Below, one piece after another: positions 16,010 to 23,646 of a stretch of 64,000 nucleotides of DNA; within the stretch, counting starts at the first letter, position 1; every line of letters begins with the position of its first letter. The notes under the pieces were generated by a model. It searched no databases. It was not told the DNA's origin and saw nothing but the letters and a program-made list of their open reading frames with translations. The stretch spans positions 124,001-188,000 of the forward strand of contig CAWBZB010000008.1 of NCBI GenBank assembly GCA_963793105.1, read 5' to 3'. The stretch comes from UBA10649 sp963793105 (GTDB taxonomy: Bacteria; Actinomycetota; Actinomycetes; S36-B12). The translations under genes were made by a program, and so were the position numbers.

Positions 16010-16962
16010 GGTGCGAGGGGTGACGTGATCTGCCCGACCTCGGCGCCGCCGCCGAGCACCGGCTGCTCCAGGAACGGCTTCAGCGCGGCGCGATCCACGC
16101 CCACGTCCGCCAGGATCGCGGCGACGGCGACCTGCCGGGCCCGCTCGGAGCCGTCCTCGATCTTGACCGCGATGGCCGTCCCATCGGGCAGCCCGGCCAC
16201 CCCGATCCCCTCGAAGCCATCCTTCGCGGCGAGGCCCGGGACGGCGCGCATGAGCCGGGTGATGTCCGAGTACGCCCCGCCGACGAAGTCCGGGTAGGCC
16301 ACCATCGCCTCGCCGATCCGGCGCGCGGGCGCGTGCGGCTCCTCGGTCATGCACCGCGACATCGAGCGTGCCAGGCCCGTGACCGAGATCGACATGACCG
16401 GAGCGCCGCAGCCATCCACCCCGACGTGGGCGACCTGCTCACCGGCCAGTGCCTCGACCTGCCACCTGATCGCCTGCTGCAGGGGGTGCTCCGCGTCCAG
16501 ATAGTCGGCGACCGGCCAGCCGTTGATGACGCAGGTCAGCAGCATGGCCGCGTGCTTGCCGGAGCAGGTATCGGCGAGCGTGGAGGGGCGGCGGCCCTCG
16601 CACAGCCAGATATCGCGCTCCTGAGCGTCGAGGGGGAAGGCCTCAGGGTTCTGCAGCGCCTCCACGTCCAGGCCCGCCTGCGCCAGGATCGCGTGGACTC
16701 CCGCGAGGTGGAATCGCTCCCCCCCGTGCGAGGAGACCGCCAGGGCGAGCAGGTGATCGGGCAGGTCGAGACCGTGCCGGACCATCGCGGCCGCCTGGGC
16801 CGGCTTCGCCGCCGATCGCGGGAAGATGACGCGGTCGGGGTCGCCCCAGGAGCGGACGACCGCACCCGTGCTGTCCACGACGACGGCATGACCGAAGTGG
16901 ACGCTCTCGGTGAACCCACTGCGCGTGTACGTGGCAACAACGGCGGGCGTGGTGGGCGTCAC
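16003..16962 (-). CDS. Asparaginase II family protein (thermolabile L-asparaginase type)
   Basis: 319 residues resembling the Rhizobium-type asparaginase family, unrelated to the E. coli enzymes. Visible signatures are IFPRSAAKPAQAAAMV, AVSSHGGERFHLAGV (Ser/His), DTCSGKHAAMLLTC (conserved SGKH) and HVGVDGCGAPV. It should convert asparagine to aspartate and ammonia in the cytoplasm. The GTG start lies 26 bases from the divergent dtd gene. Its end runs into the GGCTAGCTC repeats. Confidence 0.88.
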   Translation of the reverse strand: MTPTTPAVVATYTRSGFTESVHFGHAVVVDSTGAVVRSWGDPDRVIFPRSAAKPAQAAAMVRHGLDLPDHLLALAVSSHGGERFHLAGVHAILAQAGLDVEALQNPEAFPLDAQERDIWLCEGRRPSTLADTCSGKHAAMLLTCVINGWPVADYLDAEHPLQQAIRWQVEALAGEQVAHVGVDGCGAPVMSISVTGLARSMSRCMTEEPHAPARRIGEAMVAYPDFVGGAYSDITRLMRAVPGLAAKDGFEGIGVAGLPDGTAIAVKIEDGSERARQVAVAAILADVGVDRAALKPFLEQPVLGGGAEVGQITSPLAPS

Positions 16963-16988
16963 CGACGAATGATGGCACGCTGGCGGTC

Positions 16989-17477
16989 ATGCGAGCAGTG
17001 GTACAGCGATCTCACGACGCGGCAGTGACAGTCGAGGGACGGGTGGTCGGCGAGTTCCGGGGCCCAGGGCTCGTGGTCCTCGTCGGCGTCACGCACGAGG
17101 ACACCCCGGCCGTCGCCGCCCGGCTGGCCGACAAGGTCTACGACCTGCGCATCTTCGGGCCCGAGCATGCTGGCCCCGATGCGGCAGACGCCCGCAGTGA
17201 CGCCGCGGTGAGCGCCCGCGAGCTGTCGGCCGCCGACCTCGACCTGCCGGTGCTGGTGGTCAGCCAGTTCACCCTCTACGGCGACACCCGGAAGGGCCGC
17301 CGGCCCACGTGGGACGCCGCCGCGCCCCGGCCGGTCGCCGAGCCTCTGGTCGATCAGGTCGTCGCCCAGCTGCGCGCCCGCGGCGCGGAGGTCGCGACCG
17401 GGATCTTCGGGGCGGACATGCAGGTGGCACTCACCAACGACGGCCCGATCACGATCCTGCTGGACGTCGACCCCTAG
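16989..17477 (+). CDS. dtd: D-aminoacyl-tRNA deacylase
   Basis: 162 residues. It removes D-amino acids (and Gly from tRNA-Ala) from misacylated tRNA. MRAVVQRSHDAAVTVEGRVVG is the family start; the catalytic-pocket motifs SQFTLYGDTRKGRRP and TNDGPITILL (Gly-cisPro loop normally NxGPVT) are both present. Length is slightly above the usual 145-150 because of an insertion around SDAAVSARELSAADL. It is followed by a long hairpin element and the convergent ygfZ gene. Confidence 0.93.
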   Translation: MRAVVQRSHDAAVTVEGRVVGEFRGPGLVVLVGVTHEDTPAVAARLADKVYDLRIFGPEHAGPDAADARSDAAVSARELSAADLDLPVLVVSQFTLYGDTRKGRRPTWDAAAPRPVAEPLVDQVVAQLRARGAEVATGIFGADMQVALTNDGPITILLDVDP

Positions 17478-17500
17478 CCCCCGGCGCGCCGTCCACCCCT

Positions 17501-17595
17501 CGATGCGTCGTCACTTGTGGCGGGTCTGGGGCCTCCTGAACCCGCCACAAGTGACGAGGCATCGGGTGGTTCGGGGGTTGGGTGGTCCGGGGGTC
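17501..17595. repeat. Long intergenic hairpin with G-rich tandem repeat (copy 1)
   Basis: Arms of 25 bases (17501-17525 and 17540-17564) pair with one mismatch around a 14-base loop. The stem contains CACTTGTGGCGGGT. Directly after the right arm is a 16-base G-rich unit repeated twice (GGGTGGTTCGGGGGTT and a one-transition variant pair). The element fills the gap between convergent dtd and ygfZ and could act as a bidirectional terminator. Related copies are at 45548 and 47924. Confidence 0.75.
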
Positions 17596-18637
17596 AGGGG
17601 AGGACGACGGTCTCCTGCGTACCCGGGATGTCACCCTCGGCCGAGCGCACCGTGACCTCGGCGTCCACCGGCGTCGACCGCTTCACGATGGCGGTCGCCA
17701 CCGGGCCGAGCTCGTGATGCCAGGCGGCCGAGCCGATCCAGCCGACCTCGCGCTCAGCCACGACGACCGGGTCGCCGTGCGCGGGCAGTCGTTCGTCGCT
17801 GCCATCCAGGTGCAGCAGGACCAGGCGCCTGGGGGGATGACCGAGGTTGTGCACGCGGGCGACCGCCTCCTGGCCGCGGTAGCAGCCCTTCGACAGGTGC
17901 ACGCCCGGACCGATCCAGCCGACCTCGTGCGGAAGCGTGCGGTGGTCGGTCTCCAAGCCCAATCGAGGGACCCCGGCCGCGATCCGCAGCGCCTCCAGGG
18001 CCCAGCTCCCCGCCCGGGAATCGGCGGCGCCGAGCCGCTCCAGCAGCTCGGCACGGGCGACGACGACCTCCCGTCCCGCGAACGGGGCCGGACGGGGACC
18101 GACGTACTTGGACGCATCCCCGCCCCGGTCAGCGCCGGCGTCGACGTGCCCCTGCCCGGCGAAGTCCGGCGGCACCAGCCACGTGACCTCGCCGGGGGCC
18201 GGCTCCCAGACCGGCTCCCACACCACGCCGAAGTCGTCCGAGCGGTCGGTGACCTCGACCCGGAGCATGAACTGCATGGACCGCAGGTAGTCGACCAGGC
18301 TCGCCGCGGTTCCCGGGGGGACGATCAGCCAGGTGACCTCGCCGTCGTCCACGACGTGCAGCTCGTGCTCCACGTGCCCATGCGGACTGAGGATCAGGGC
18401 CAGGCTGGTCTCGCCCGGCGCCAGTCGGTCAAGGCCCTGCGTCGTGAGGCTGTGCAGCCACGTCAGTCGATCCGGGCCGGACACCGTGACGACGCCGCGG
18501 TTCGAGATGTCGACGGTCGCCCGCCCGGCGACCAGCATCCGCTGCTCGCGCAGCGGGTCCCCGAAGTGCCACGGGATGCCCGGATCCGCACTCCCCTCCG
18601 GAGGCTCGACCGGGCCGCCCGCGCGGGAGTCGGTCAC
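17594..18637 (-). CDS. ygfZ: YgfZ/GcvT-family tetrahydrofolate-binding Fe-S maintenance protein
   Basis: 347 residues with the aminomethyltransferase-like fold. The family's redox Cys motif is present as LSKGCYRGQEAVARVHNLG. SNRGVVTVSGPDRLTWLHSLTT is the N-terminal signature. YgfZ helps folate-dependent maintenance of certain iron-sulfur enzymes. The ATG overlaps the stop of the Fur-family gene as ATGA, so the two are one transcriptional unit. Confidence 0.88.
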   Translation of the reverse strand: MTDSRAGGPVEPPEGSADPGIPWHFGDPLREQRMLVAGRATVDISNRGVVTVSGPDRLTWLHSLTTQGLDRLAPGETSLALILSPHGHVEHELHVVDDGEVTWLIVPPGTAASLVDYLRSMQFMLRVEVTDRSDDFGVVWEPVWEPAPGEVTWLVPPDFAGQGHVDAGADRGGDASKYVGPRPAPFAGREVVVARAELLERLGAADSRAGSWALEALRIAAGVPRLGLETDHRTLPHEVGWIGPGVHLSKGCYRGQEAVARVHNLGHPPRRLVLLHLDGSDERLPAHGDPVVVAEREVGWIGSAAWHHELGPVATAIVKRSTPVDAEVTVRSAEGDIPGTQETVVLP

Positions 18638-19083
18638 AGGGGATCCTCCTCCGCCTCAGGCGTGAAGGGCCGGTCCGCGCAGTCCGAGCAGAGCCCGTGC
18701 ATGGACACGTGCGAGATGTCGGTGCGGAACCCGAAGCTCGACTCGAGGGAGTCGACGAGGGCGGTCGCGGTCGAGGCCGGCACGCTCTGGACCTTGCCGC
18801 AGCGATCGCACACCAGGTGGATGTGCACGTCATCGTCCACCGAGTGGTACGTGGGCGGCCCGTGACCGATGTGCGCGTGCGTGACCAGGCCCACCTCCTC
18901 GAGCACCTCGAGCGTGCGGTAGATCGTCGAGAGATTCACCCCGCTGGCCGTCCGCTGGACCTCGGCCAGGATCTCCTCGGGAGTGCCATGGCTCAGGTGC
19001 TCGACCGCCTCGAGGACGAGCTGCCGCTGCGGGGTGATGCGGAAGCCCTGCTCGCGCAGCCGTCTCTCCCAGTCCTCGGCCAT
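18634..19083 (-). CDS. Fur-family metal-responsive repressor
   Basis: 149 residues. The winged helix covers RLREQGFRITPQRQLVLEAV through NLSTIYRTLEVLEEVGLV, with the recognition helix STIYRTL. The C-terminal domain has DVHIHLVCDRCGKV and MHGLCSDCA, two CxxC pairs for structural zinc, plus His residues for the sensing metal. Which metal it senses (iron, zinc or other) cannot be decided. The start is the ATG at 19081-19083. It is 4 bases from the nitrobindin-like gene and overlaps ygfZ. Confidence 0.9.
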   Translation of the reverse strand: MAEDWERRLREQGFRITPQRQLVLEAVEHLSHGTPEEILAEVQRTASGVNLSTIYRTLEVLEEVGLVTHAHIGHGPPTYHSVDDDVHIHLVCDRCGKVQSVPASTATALVDSLESSFGFRTDISHVSMHGLCSDCADRPFTPEAEEDPL

Positions 19084-19087
19084 CGCC

Positions 19088-19672
19088 TCAGGCCTCCTGC
19101 GCGGGATCGGTCGCCGCGGTATCCGCCGTCGACCCCAACCCTGTCGCGGGCGACAGCGACGCGGCCAGGTGGTTGACCAGTGGCTGGCCCATCGCCGCCA
19201 TGTCGTACGTCCAGAGCAGCCGGCCCTCCACCAGGCCGTACAGCCGATGACCCTGGGAGTACTCCTTGGCGCTCGGAGTGCGCGTGACGACGTCCGTGCG
19301 CAGCTCGGCCCGGGCCCCGGTGATGACGGCATCCTCGATCGACGTCACCTCCTGGCTGCCCAGCCACACCTCGGCGTACCCGGTGGGGTGCGCGAGGGTC
19401 ATCTCGATCTCGTTGTCCGGCCGCGGCCGCCAGAAGCCCGCCTCGGTAGCCAGCGGACGGACGCGCGCGCCCTCGTCGTCGAGCATCCAGCTGCGGGAGA
19501 GGTACGACAGGAAGGGCCGACCATCCGTGCTGAAGACGACCTCCTGGCCGAAACGGAAGTCCTCGATGGTGGGGTACTGCCCGGTGCCGACCCCTACCCA
19601 GCGTCCGATCAGCCAGGACAACGGGCGCAGGTCGTCGGGAACCTCGACGCCCGAGCCGTCAGGGGAAAGCAC
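19088..19672 (-). CDS. Nitrobindin/FABP-like heme-binding beta-barrel protein (DUF1794)
   Basis: 194 residues. LIGRWVGVGTGQYPTIEDF carries the GxWxGxGxGxYP signature of nitrobindins, small ferric-heme beta barrels linked to NO and peroxynitrite handling. The strand-rich middle (SYLSRSWMLDDEG, EMTLAHPTGYAEVWLG) fits. The distal His expected near the C-terminus may be that of SQGHRLYGLVEGRLLWTYDMA, but this needs a model. The GTG start comes directly after the TAG of the 33-aa membrane peptide gene. Confidence 0.85.
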   Translation of the reverse strand: MLSPDGSGVEVPDDLRPLSWLIGRWVGVGTGQYPTIEDFRFGQEVVFSTDGRPFLSYLSRSWMLDDEGARVRPLATEAGFWRPRPDNEIEMTLAHPTGYAEVWLGSQEVTSIEDAVITGARAELRTDVVTRTPSAKEYSQGHRLYGLVEGRLLWTYDMAAMGQPLVNHLAASLSPATGLGSTADTAATDPAQEA

Positions 19673-19774
19673 CTAGCCCTGGCCCTTGAACAGCTTGTAG
19701 ACGACGTAGAACGCGAACCAGCCGGCAGCAGCCATGGCCACGATGAGCAGCCCGGTGTAGAAGACCTCAACCAT
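19673..19774 (-). CDS. 33-residue single-pass membrane peptide
   Basis: A short frame from an ATG at 19772-19774. It begins MVEVFYTGLLIVAMAAAGW and continues FAFYVVYKLFKGQG, which is one hydrophobic helix followed by a short basic tail. Its TAG is immediately followed by the GTG of the nitrobindin-like gene, so it looks like a genuine coupled gene rather than a chance frame. Nothing is known to me about its function; it may be an assembly or regulatory microprotein. Confidence 0.55.
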   Translation of the reverse strand: MVEVFYTGLLIVAMAAAGWFAFYVVYKLFKGQG

Positions 19775-19817
19775 GGCCGCAGCCTACCCACTGACAGCGG
19801 TCCGACCGCGGACGGCG

Positions 19818-20315
19818 CTAGGCACGACGCAGGCGCCGGCTCAGGAGGTACACCTCGCAACCGAGGCAGAAGTCGAACGCGGCATTGAGGAAGGCGGCGG
19901 CGAGGGCGAACGCCACCGCCACCGTCGCCACGATCACCGCGCCCAGCAACGACGCCACCAGCGCCACGACCAGGAACCCGAGGCCGACGGTCTGGGCGAA
20001 CCGCGGCGGAGCAGCGTCCTCGAGCTCGGCCGGCGGCGCCAACCTCGGCCGCACCAGGCGGCGGAAGACGATGCCGTACGGCTGGGCATGCAGGCCCACG
20101 ATGGCCCCTAGTGCGAAGACCAGGGTCTGCCAGGCGATGAGGACGGTCCCCGCGGTCGTGCCGACGAGCACGAGCGCGACGGCCAGCACCACCGTCGTCA
20201 CCGCTGCGCCGAACCGGGGGCCACGTGGGTCGACCTGCACCCGCGCCTGTACCCCATCCGTGCCCGGGGTCCGAGGGGCATCCGGGGTCTGGTGATGCGA
20301 CACGGTCGAGCTCAT
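19818..20315 (-). CDS. DUF4395 membrane protein
   Basis: 165 residues. A hydrophilic N-terminus with QVDPRGPRFGAAVT is followed by four hydrophobic segments. The end, FLNAAFDFCLGCEVYLLSRRL, has the FCxGC-type Cys motif typical of DUF4395. Family members often sit next to thioredoxin-like genes, as here, and may be redox partners or relatives of MauE/DoxX. The ATG is preceded by AGGAGG. That ribosome site is in a 25-base tandem duplication, so a second copy lies further upstream. Confidence 0.82.
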   Translation of the reverse strand: MSSTVSHHQTPDAPRTPGTDGVQARVQVDPRGPRFGAAVTTVVLAVALVLVGTTAGTVLIAWQTLVFALGAIVGLHAQPYGIVFRRLVRPRLAPPAELEDAAPPRFAQTVGLGFLVVALVASLLGAVIVATVAVAFALAAAFLNAAFDFCLGCEVYLLSRRLRRA

Positions 20316-20316
20316 T

Positions 20317-20360
20317 GCGCCTCCTGCGACTAGGCGACGAAGCGCCTCCTGCGACTAGGC
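20317..20360. repeat. Tandem duplication of the DUF4395 leader
   Basis: The 19-base unit GCGCCTCCTGCGACTAGGC occurs at 20317-20335 and 20342-20360, a 25-base period. On the minus strand it contains the Shine-Dalgarno sequence GCAGGAGG of the DUF4395 gene, so the message carries two copies. Only the copy nearest the ATG is correctly spaced. Confidence 0.7.
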
Positions 20361-20481
20361 CATGAACCCTAATTGCGCCGCGTCAAGCCCGGCGGCGGCC
20401 GGTCACGCAGGAACGACCGGCTTGTTGCTGCAAAGGGTTCGCAGCATCCAATGCTCGCCGTGGCCCACAGCTCGCGATCAC

Positions 20482-21039
20482 TCAGATCTCGAAGTCCGGC
20501 CCAGGGCCCTGCCCGGGCTCCGGGGGCACGATCTCGCCCAGGGCCGCAATGACGTCCACCTTGCGCGGCTGACCACTCGCGTGCTTGCGCACCATCCCGG
20601 TGGCGTCGAGGAACAGCACCGTCGGGGTCCGACGGATGTCGAGCGCCCTCACGAGGTCGAGGTTGTCCTCCGCGTCGATCTCGACGTGGGACACCCCGGG
20701 CACCAGCACGGTGACCTCCTCCAGGATCCGGCGGGTGGCGCGGCACGGCTGGCAGAAGGCGCTGGAGAACTGCACCACGGTCGCCCGCTCGCCCATGCGC
20801 CCCTCCAGCGCGGCGCCCAGCGCGAGGGATTGGGGCGACGGCTCATCCGCCTCGATGTCCACGGGTGGATCATCGTCGCGCGCCGGCGTGACCCCCGCAG
20901 CGACCCCGGCCGGCCGGTCCGTGATGCGACCCGAGGTCCGACGAAACCACAGGCCGAAGGCCGTCGCCATCAGGAGCACGCCCACCACGACCAGGAAACC
21001 CGTCACGAGGATCCAGAACCGGTGACGTCGACCGCGCAT
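20482..21039 (-). CDS. Membrane-anchored thioredoxin-family protein
   Basis: About 185 residues. One N-terminal membrane anchor (ILVTGFLVVVGVLLMATAF) is followed by a linker and a thioredoxin fold with active site SSAFCQPCRATRRIL (CQPC) and cis-Pro region DIRRTPTVLFLD. It probably acts in thiol-disulfide exchange outside the membrane with the DUF4395 protein encoded next. The ATG at 21039 overlaps the upstream hydrolase by 37 bases. A GTG overlapping the hydrolase stop (GTGA) is an alternative start. Confidence 0.85.
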   Translation of the reverse strand: MRGRRHRFWILVTGFLVVVGVLLMATAFGLWFRRTSGRITDRPAGVAAGVTPARDDDPPVDIEADEPSPQSLALGAALEGRMGERATVVQFSSAFCQPCRATRRILEEVTVLVPGVSHVEIDAEDNLDLVRALDIRRTPTVLFLDATGMVRKHASGQPRKVDVIAALGEIVPPEPGQGPGPDFEI

Positions 21040-21800
21040 TCCCGCGCCCACGCCCCGATCCGGTCGAGGATCTCGGTCGAGACGGCGGACTCGGCGTGCC
21101 CGAAGCCCGGCTCGATCCAGAGTTCGGTGCGGACACCGGATCCCGCGGCCGCCTCGTGGATCGCCCTCGGGTGCTCCAGCGGGAAGTAGTGGTCGGCGTC
21201 GCCATGCACCACCAGCAGGGGGGTGCGGCCGAGCAGGGCGGCCGCCTCGAACGGCGGGATGGGGTGCGGCTCGGACCAGCCTCGACTGGTGATCCGGGTG
21301 CCGCTGGCTCGCATCACGAGCCGACCGGGCCGGGTCTCGACCATCCAGTGGGCGACCCGCATGATGCGCGTTCCGCGGTAGTACCAGAAGGCCGGGGCAC
21401 TCACGCTCACGACGGCGTCGACGCGGCCCGGGCCCTCGGCCATGAGCGCGCCCTCGCGCAGCACGACCGCGCCGCCGAGCGAGAACCCGACCGTCACCAC
21501 TCGCGCGTAGCCCAGCTCGCGGGCCCACACCACGGCCGCCTCCACGTCGCGGACCTCCTCGTCCCCGACCGTGGTCTCGCCACTGGACCTGCCGTGCCCG
21601 CGCATGTCGATCGCCACGACTCCGCCGAAGACGCCGAGCCTGTCGATCACCTTCTGCACGCGTTCCTCGCGCCAGTTCCCGGTGAATCCATGGACGACGA
21701 TCAGGCAGAGGTCGCGGTCCGCCCGGCTGCTGGGCACGTGCACGGCACTGATCTCGACCGCGTCCGTCGTCGTCAGGGTGCGCGTCTCGCGATCCGTCAC
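21003..21800 (-). CDS. Alpha/beta hydrolase
   Basis: 265 residues. LIVVHGFTGNWREER gives the oxyanion HG motif, TVGFSLGGAVVL the nucleophile elbow (GFSLG, Ser), VVHGDADHYFP the acid Asp, and EPGFGHAESA the catalytic His. The triad is complete, so this should be an active esterase or lipase-like hydrolase of unknown substrate. The GTG at 21798-21800 is chosen because GGGAGG lies upstream. It is probably cotranscribed with the thioredoxin gene. Confidence 0.85.
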   Translation of the reverse strand: MTDRETRTLTTTDAVEISAVHVPSSRADRDLCLIVVHGFTGNWREERVQKVIDRLGVFGGVVAIDMRGHGRSSGETTVGDEEVRDVEAAVVWARELGYARVVTVGFSLGGAVVLREGALMAEGPGRVDAVVSVSAPAFWYYRGTRIMRVAHWMVETRPGRLVMRASGTRITSRGWSEPHPIPPFEAAALLGRTPLLVVHGDADHYFPLEHPRAIHEAAAGSGVRTELWIEPGFGHAESAVSTEILDRIGAWARECAVDVTGSGSS

Positions 21801-21933
21801 GGCGTCATCCTCCCGCAGCCGCCGGCAGCCGCCGGGGACCGCCCGGTCCGCACTCGCGGAGTGTGCCTCTCCGGGGGTGCCGTAGCCTTGGCGCGAACGC
21901 AACCGTCCGCGATTCGCCGAGAGGGGTCAGATC

Positions 21934-22671
21934 GTGCGCCTGACGCTGCTCACCCGCACCATGGAGCCCTCCGCCGAGGTGCTTCCGGCCCTGGGCCTGC
22001 TGGCCCACCACGTCCGCACCATGCCCGCCGAGGCGACCGCACTGCTGAACGCGCCAGCCTGCGACGCCCTCCTCGTCGACGGACGCCGCGACCTGCCGGC
22101 CGTCCGGGGACTGACCCGCCTGCTCCGCCAGACCGGCGTGGACGTCCCGCTCATCCTCGTCACGACAGAGGGCGGCCTCGCCGCCGTCCAGTGGGACTGG
22201 GGCATGGACGACGTCATCATCGACTCCAGCTCCCCCGCCGAGGTCGAGGCCCGACTGCGGCTGGCCGTCTCGCGGATGCGCGACGCTGTCGGTGCGGCGG
22301 ACGACCTTCCCGAGGAGATCCGCAGCGGCGAGCTGCACATCGATGAGGGCACCTACACGGCGAAACTGCGCGGACGGACCCTCGACCTCACCTTCAAGGA
22401 GTTCGAGCTCCTGAAGTTCCTGGCCCAGCACCCGGGCCGCGTGTTCACCCGCGCCGTCCTGCTGCAGGAGGTGTGGGGCTACGACTACTTCGGGGGCACG
22501 CGCACGGTCGACGTGCACGTCCGCCGCCTGCGCGCCAAGCTCGGCACCGAGCACGAGAGCCTGATCGGCACGGTGCGCAACGTGGGGTACCGGTTCGTGC
22601 CCGAGGGCACGGACGCAGCCACGCGCGCAGCACTGTCGGACGCGTCCGACGTCGTCACCGTCTCGACCTGA
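21934..22671 (+). CDS. glnR: Nitrogen regulator GlnR, atypical response regulator
   Basis: 245 residues, OmpR family. The receiver part is atypical (VLPALGLLAHHVRTMPAE, LTRLLRQTGVDVPLILV) and lacks the standard acidic pocket, as in actinobacterial GlnR, which works without a cognate kinase. The winged helix is strongly conserved: LTFKEFELLKFLAQHPGRVF, EVWGYDYFGGTRTVDVHVRR, GTVRNVGYRFV. It controls nitrogen assimilation genes. The next gene is mshD, the order also seen in M. tuberculosis (Rv0818-Rv0819). Confidence 0.92.
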   Translation: MRLTLLTRTMEPSAEVLPALGLLAHHVRTMPAEATALLNAPACDALLVDGRRDLPAVRGLTRLLRQTGVDVPLILVTTEGGLAAVQWDWGMDDVIIDSSSPAEVEARLRLAVSRMRDAVGAADDLPEEIRSGELHIDEGTYTAKLRGRTLDLTFKEFELLKFLAQHPGRVFTRAVLLQEVWGYDYFGGTRTVDVHVRRLRAKLGTEHESLIGTVRNVGYRFVPEGTDAATRAALSDASDVVTVST

Positions 22672-22677
22672 GCGGAG

Positions 22678-23604
22678 ATGGCCGCCAGCTTCCGGATCGA
22701 GATGCGATCCCGGCTCGACCCCGACACGGTGCCCGAGCTCACCGACCTGATCGAGGCGATCACCGAGCACGACGGGATGAGTCCCCTCTCCGAGCACGTG
22801 TGGCTGCACCTGAAGGAGGGCGGCGACGAGCGGGGGCAGCACCTGCTGGCGTGGGGACCGGACGACCGGATCGCCGGCTACGCGCACCTGGACGTGACCG
22901 ACGTCGTCGAAGGGCCGAGCGCGGAGATCGCGGTGGCTCCCCGACAACGGCGCCACGGCCTCGGCCGCCTCGTGATCGAGGAGCTCATCCGCCACTCCCC
23001 GGACGGCCGGATGCGACTGTGGGCGCACGGCGAGCAGGACGGCGCCGCCGCGCTCTCGTCCAGCATGGGCTTCGTCCGCTCCCGCGTGCTGTGGCAGATG
23101 CGCCGGTCCCTCTACGCCCCGCTCCCCAAGGCCCAGCTGCCGCCCGGCGTCGAGCTGCGCACGTTCCGGGTGGGCGTGGATGAGGACGCCTGGCTCGCGG
23201 TCAACTCGCGCGCCTTCGCCCGCCTGCCCGATCAGGGCGGCTGGAACCGCCAGGACCTGGACCGGAGGATCCGCGAGCCGTGGTTCTCCGCCGACGGGTT
23301 CTTCATGGCCTGGCGAGGCGACCGACTCGTGGGCTTCCACTGGACCAAGGTGCATGGCAGCGGACCGGCCGAGCACGGCCACCCGCACGAGCCCATCGGC
23401 GAGGTCTACGTGGTGGGCGTCGATCCCGACGAGCGAGGCCACGGACTCGGGCGAGCCCTCACGCTGGCCGGACTGCACCACCTTCGGGCCCTCGACCTCG
23501 GGCAGGCGATGCTCTACGTCGATGCCACCAACACGACCGCGATCGCCCTGTACGAGGCACTCGGCTTCCAGAGATGGGACACGGACGTCCTCTTCCGCCG
23601 CTGA
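22678..23604 (+). CDS. mshD: Mycothiol synthase
   Basis: 308 residues with two GNAT domains. The first has EIAVAPRQRRHGLGRLVIEEL; the second has EVYVVGVDPDERGHGLGRALT and LYVDATNTTAIALYEALGF. It acetylates Cys-GlcN-Ins with acetyl-CoA, the last step of mycothiol synthesis. Together with mshA at 10652 this shows that the organism makes mycothiol. The ATG follows GCGGAG and lies 6 bases after glnR. Confidence 0.93.
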   Translation: MAASFRIEMRSRLDPDTVPELTDLIEAITEHDGMSPLSEHVWLHLKEGGDERGQHLLAWGPDDRIAGYAHLDVTDVVEGPSAEIAVAPRQRRHGLGRLVIEELIRHSPDGRMRLWAHGEQDGAAALSSSMGFVRSRVLWQMRRSLYAPLPKAQLPPGVELRTFRVGVDEDAWLAVNSRAFARLPDQGGWNRQDLDRRIREPWFSADGFFMAWRGDRLVGFHWTKVHGSGPAEHGHPHEPIGEVYVVGVDPDERGHGLGRALTLAGLHHLRALDLGQAMLYVDATNTTAIALYEALGFQRWDTDVLFRR

Positions 23605-23646
23605 CGAGCGATAGCGACGACGACGCGCCTGTGGGACGATCAGCCC

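Noticed and set aside
17501..17564. The long hairpin as a CRISPR repeat or tRNA
   Set aside because: It is a single palindrome with no spacer array, and no cloverleaf or anticodon arm can be drawn.
20398..20421. GCCGGTC...GACCGGC stem after the thioredoxin gene
   Set aside because: A 7-base stem with a 10-base loop is common by chance at this GC content; not listed as a terminator.
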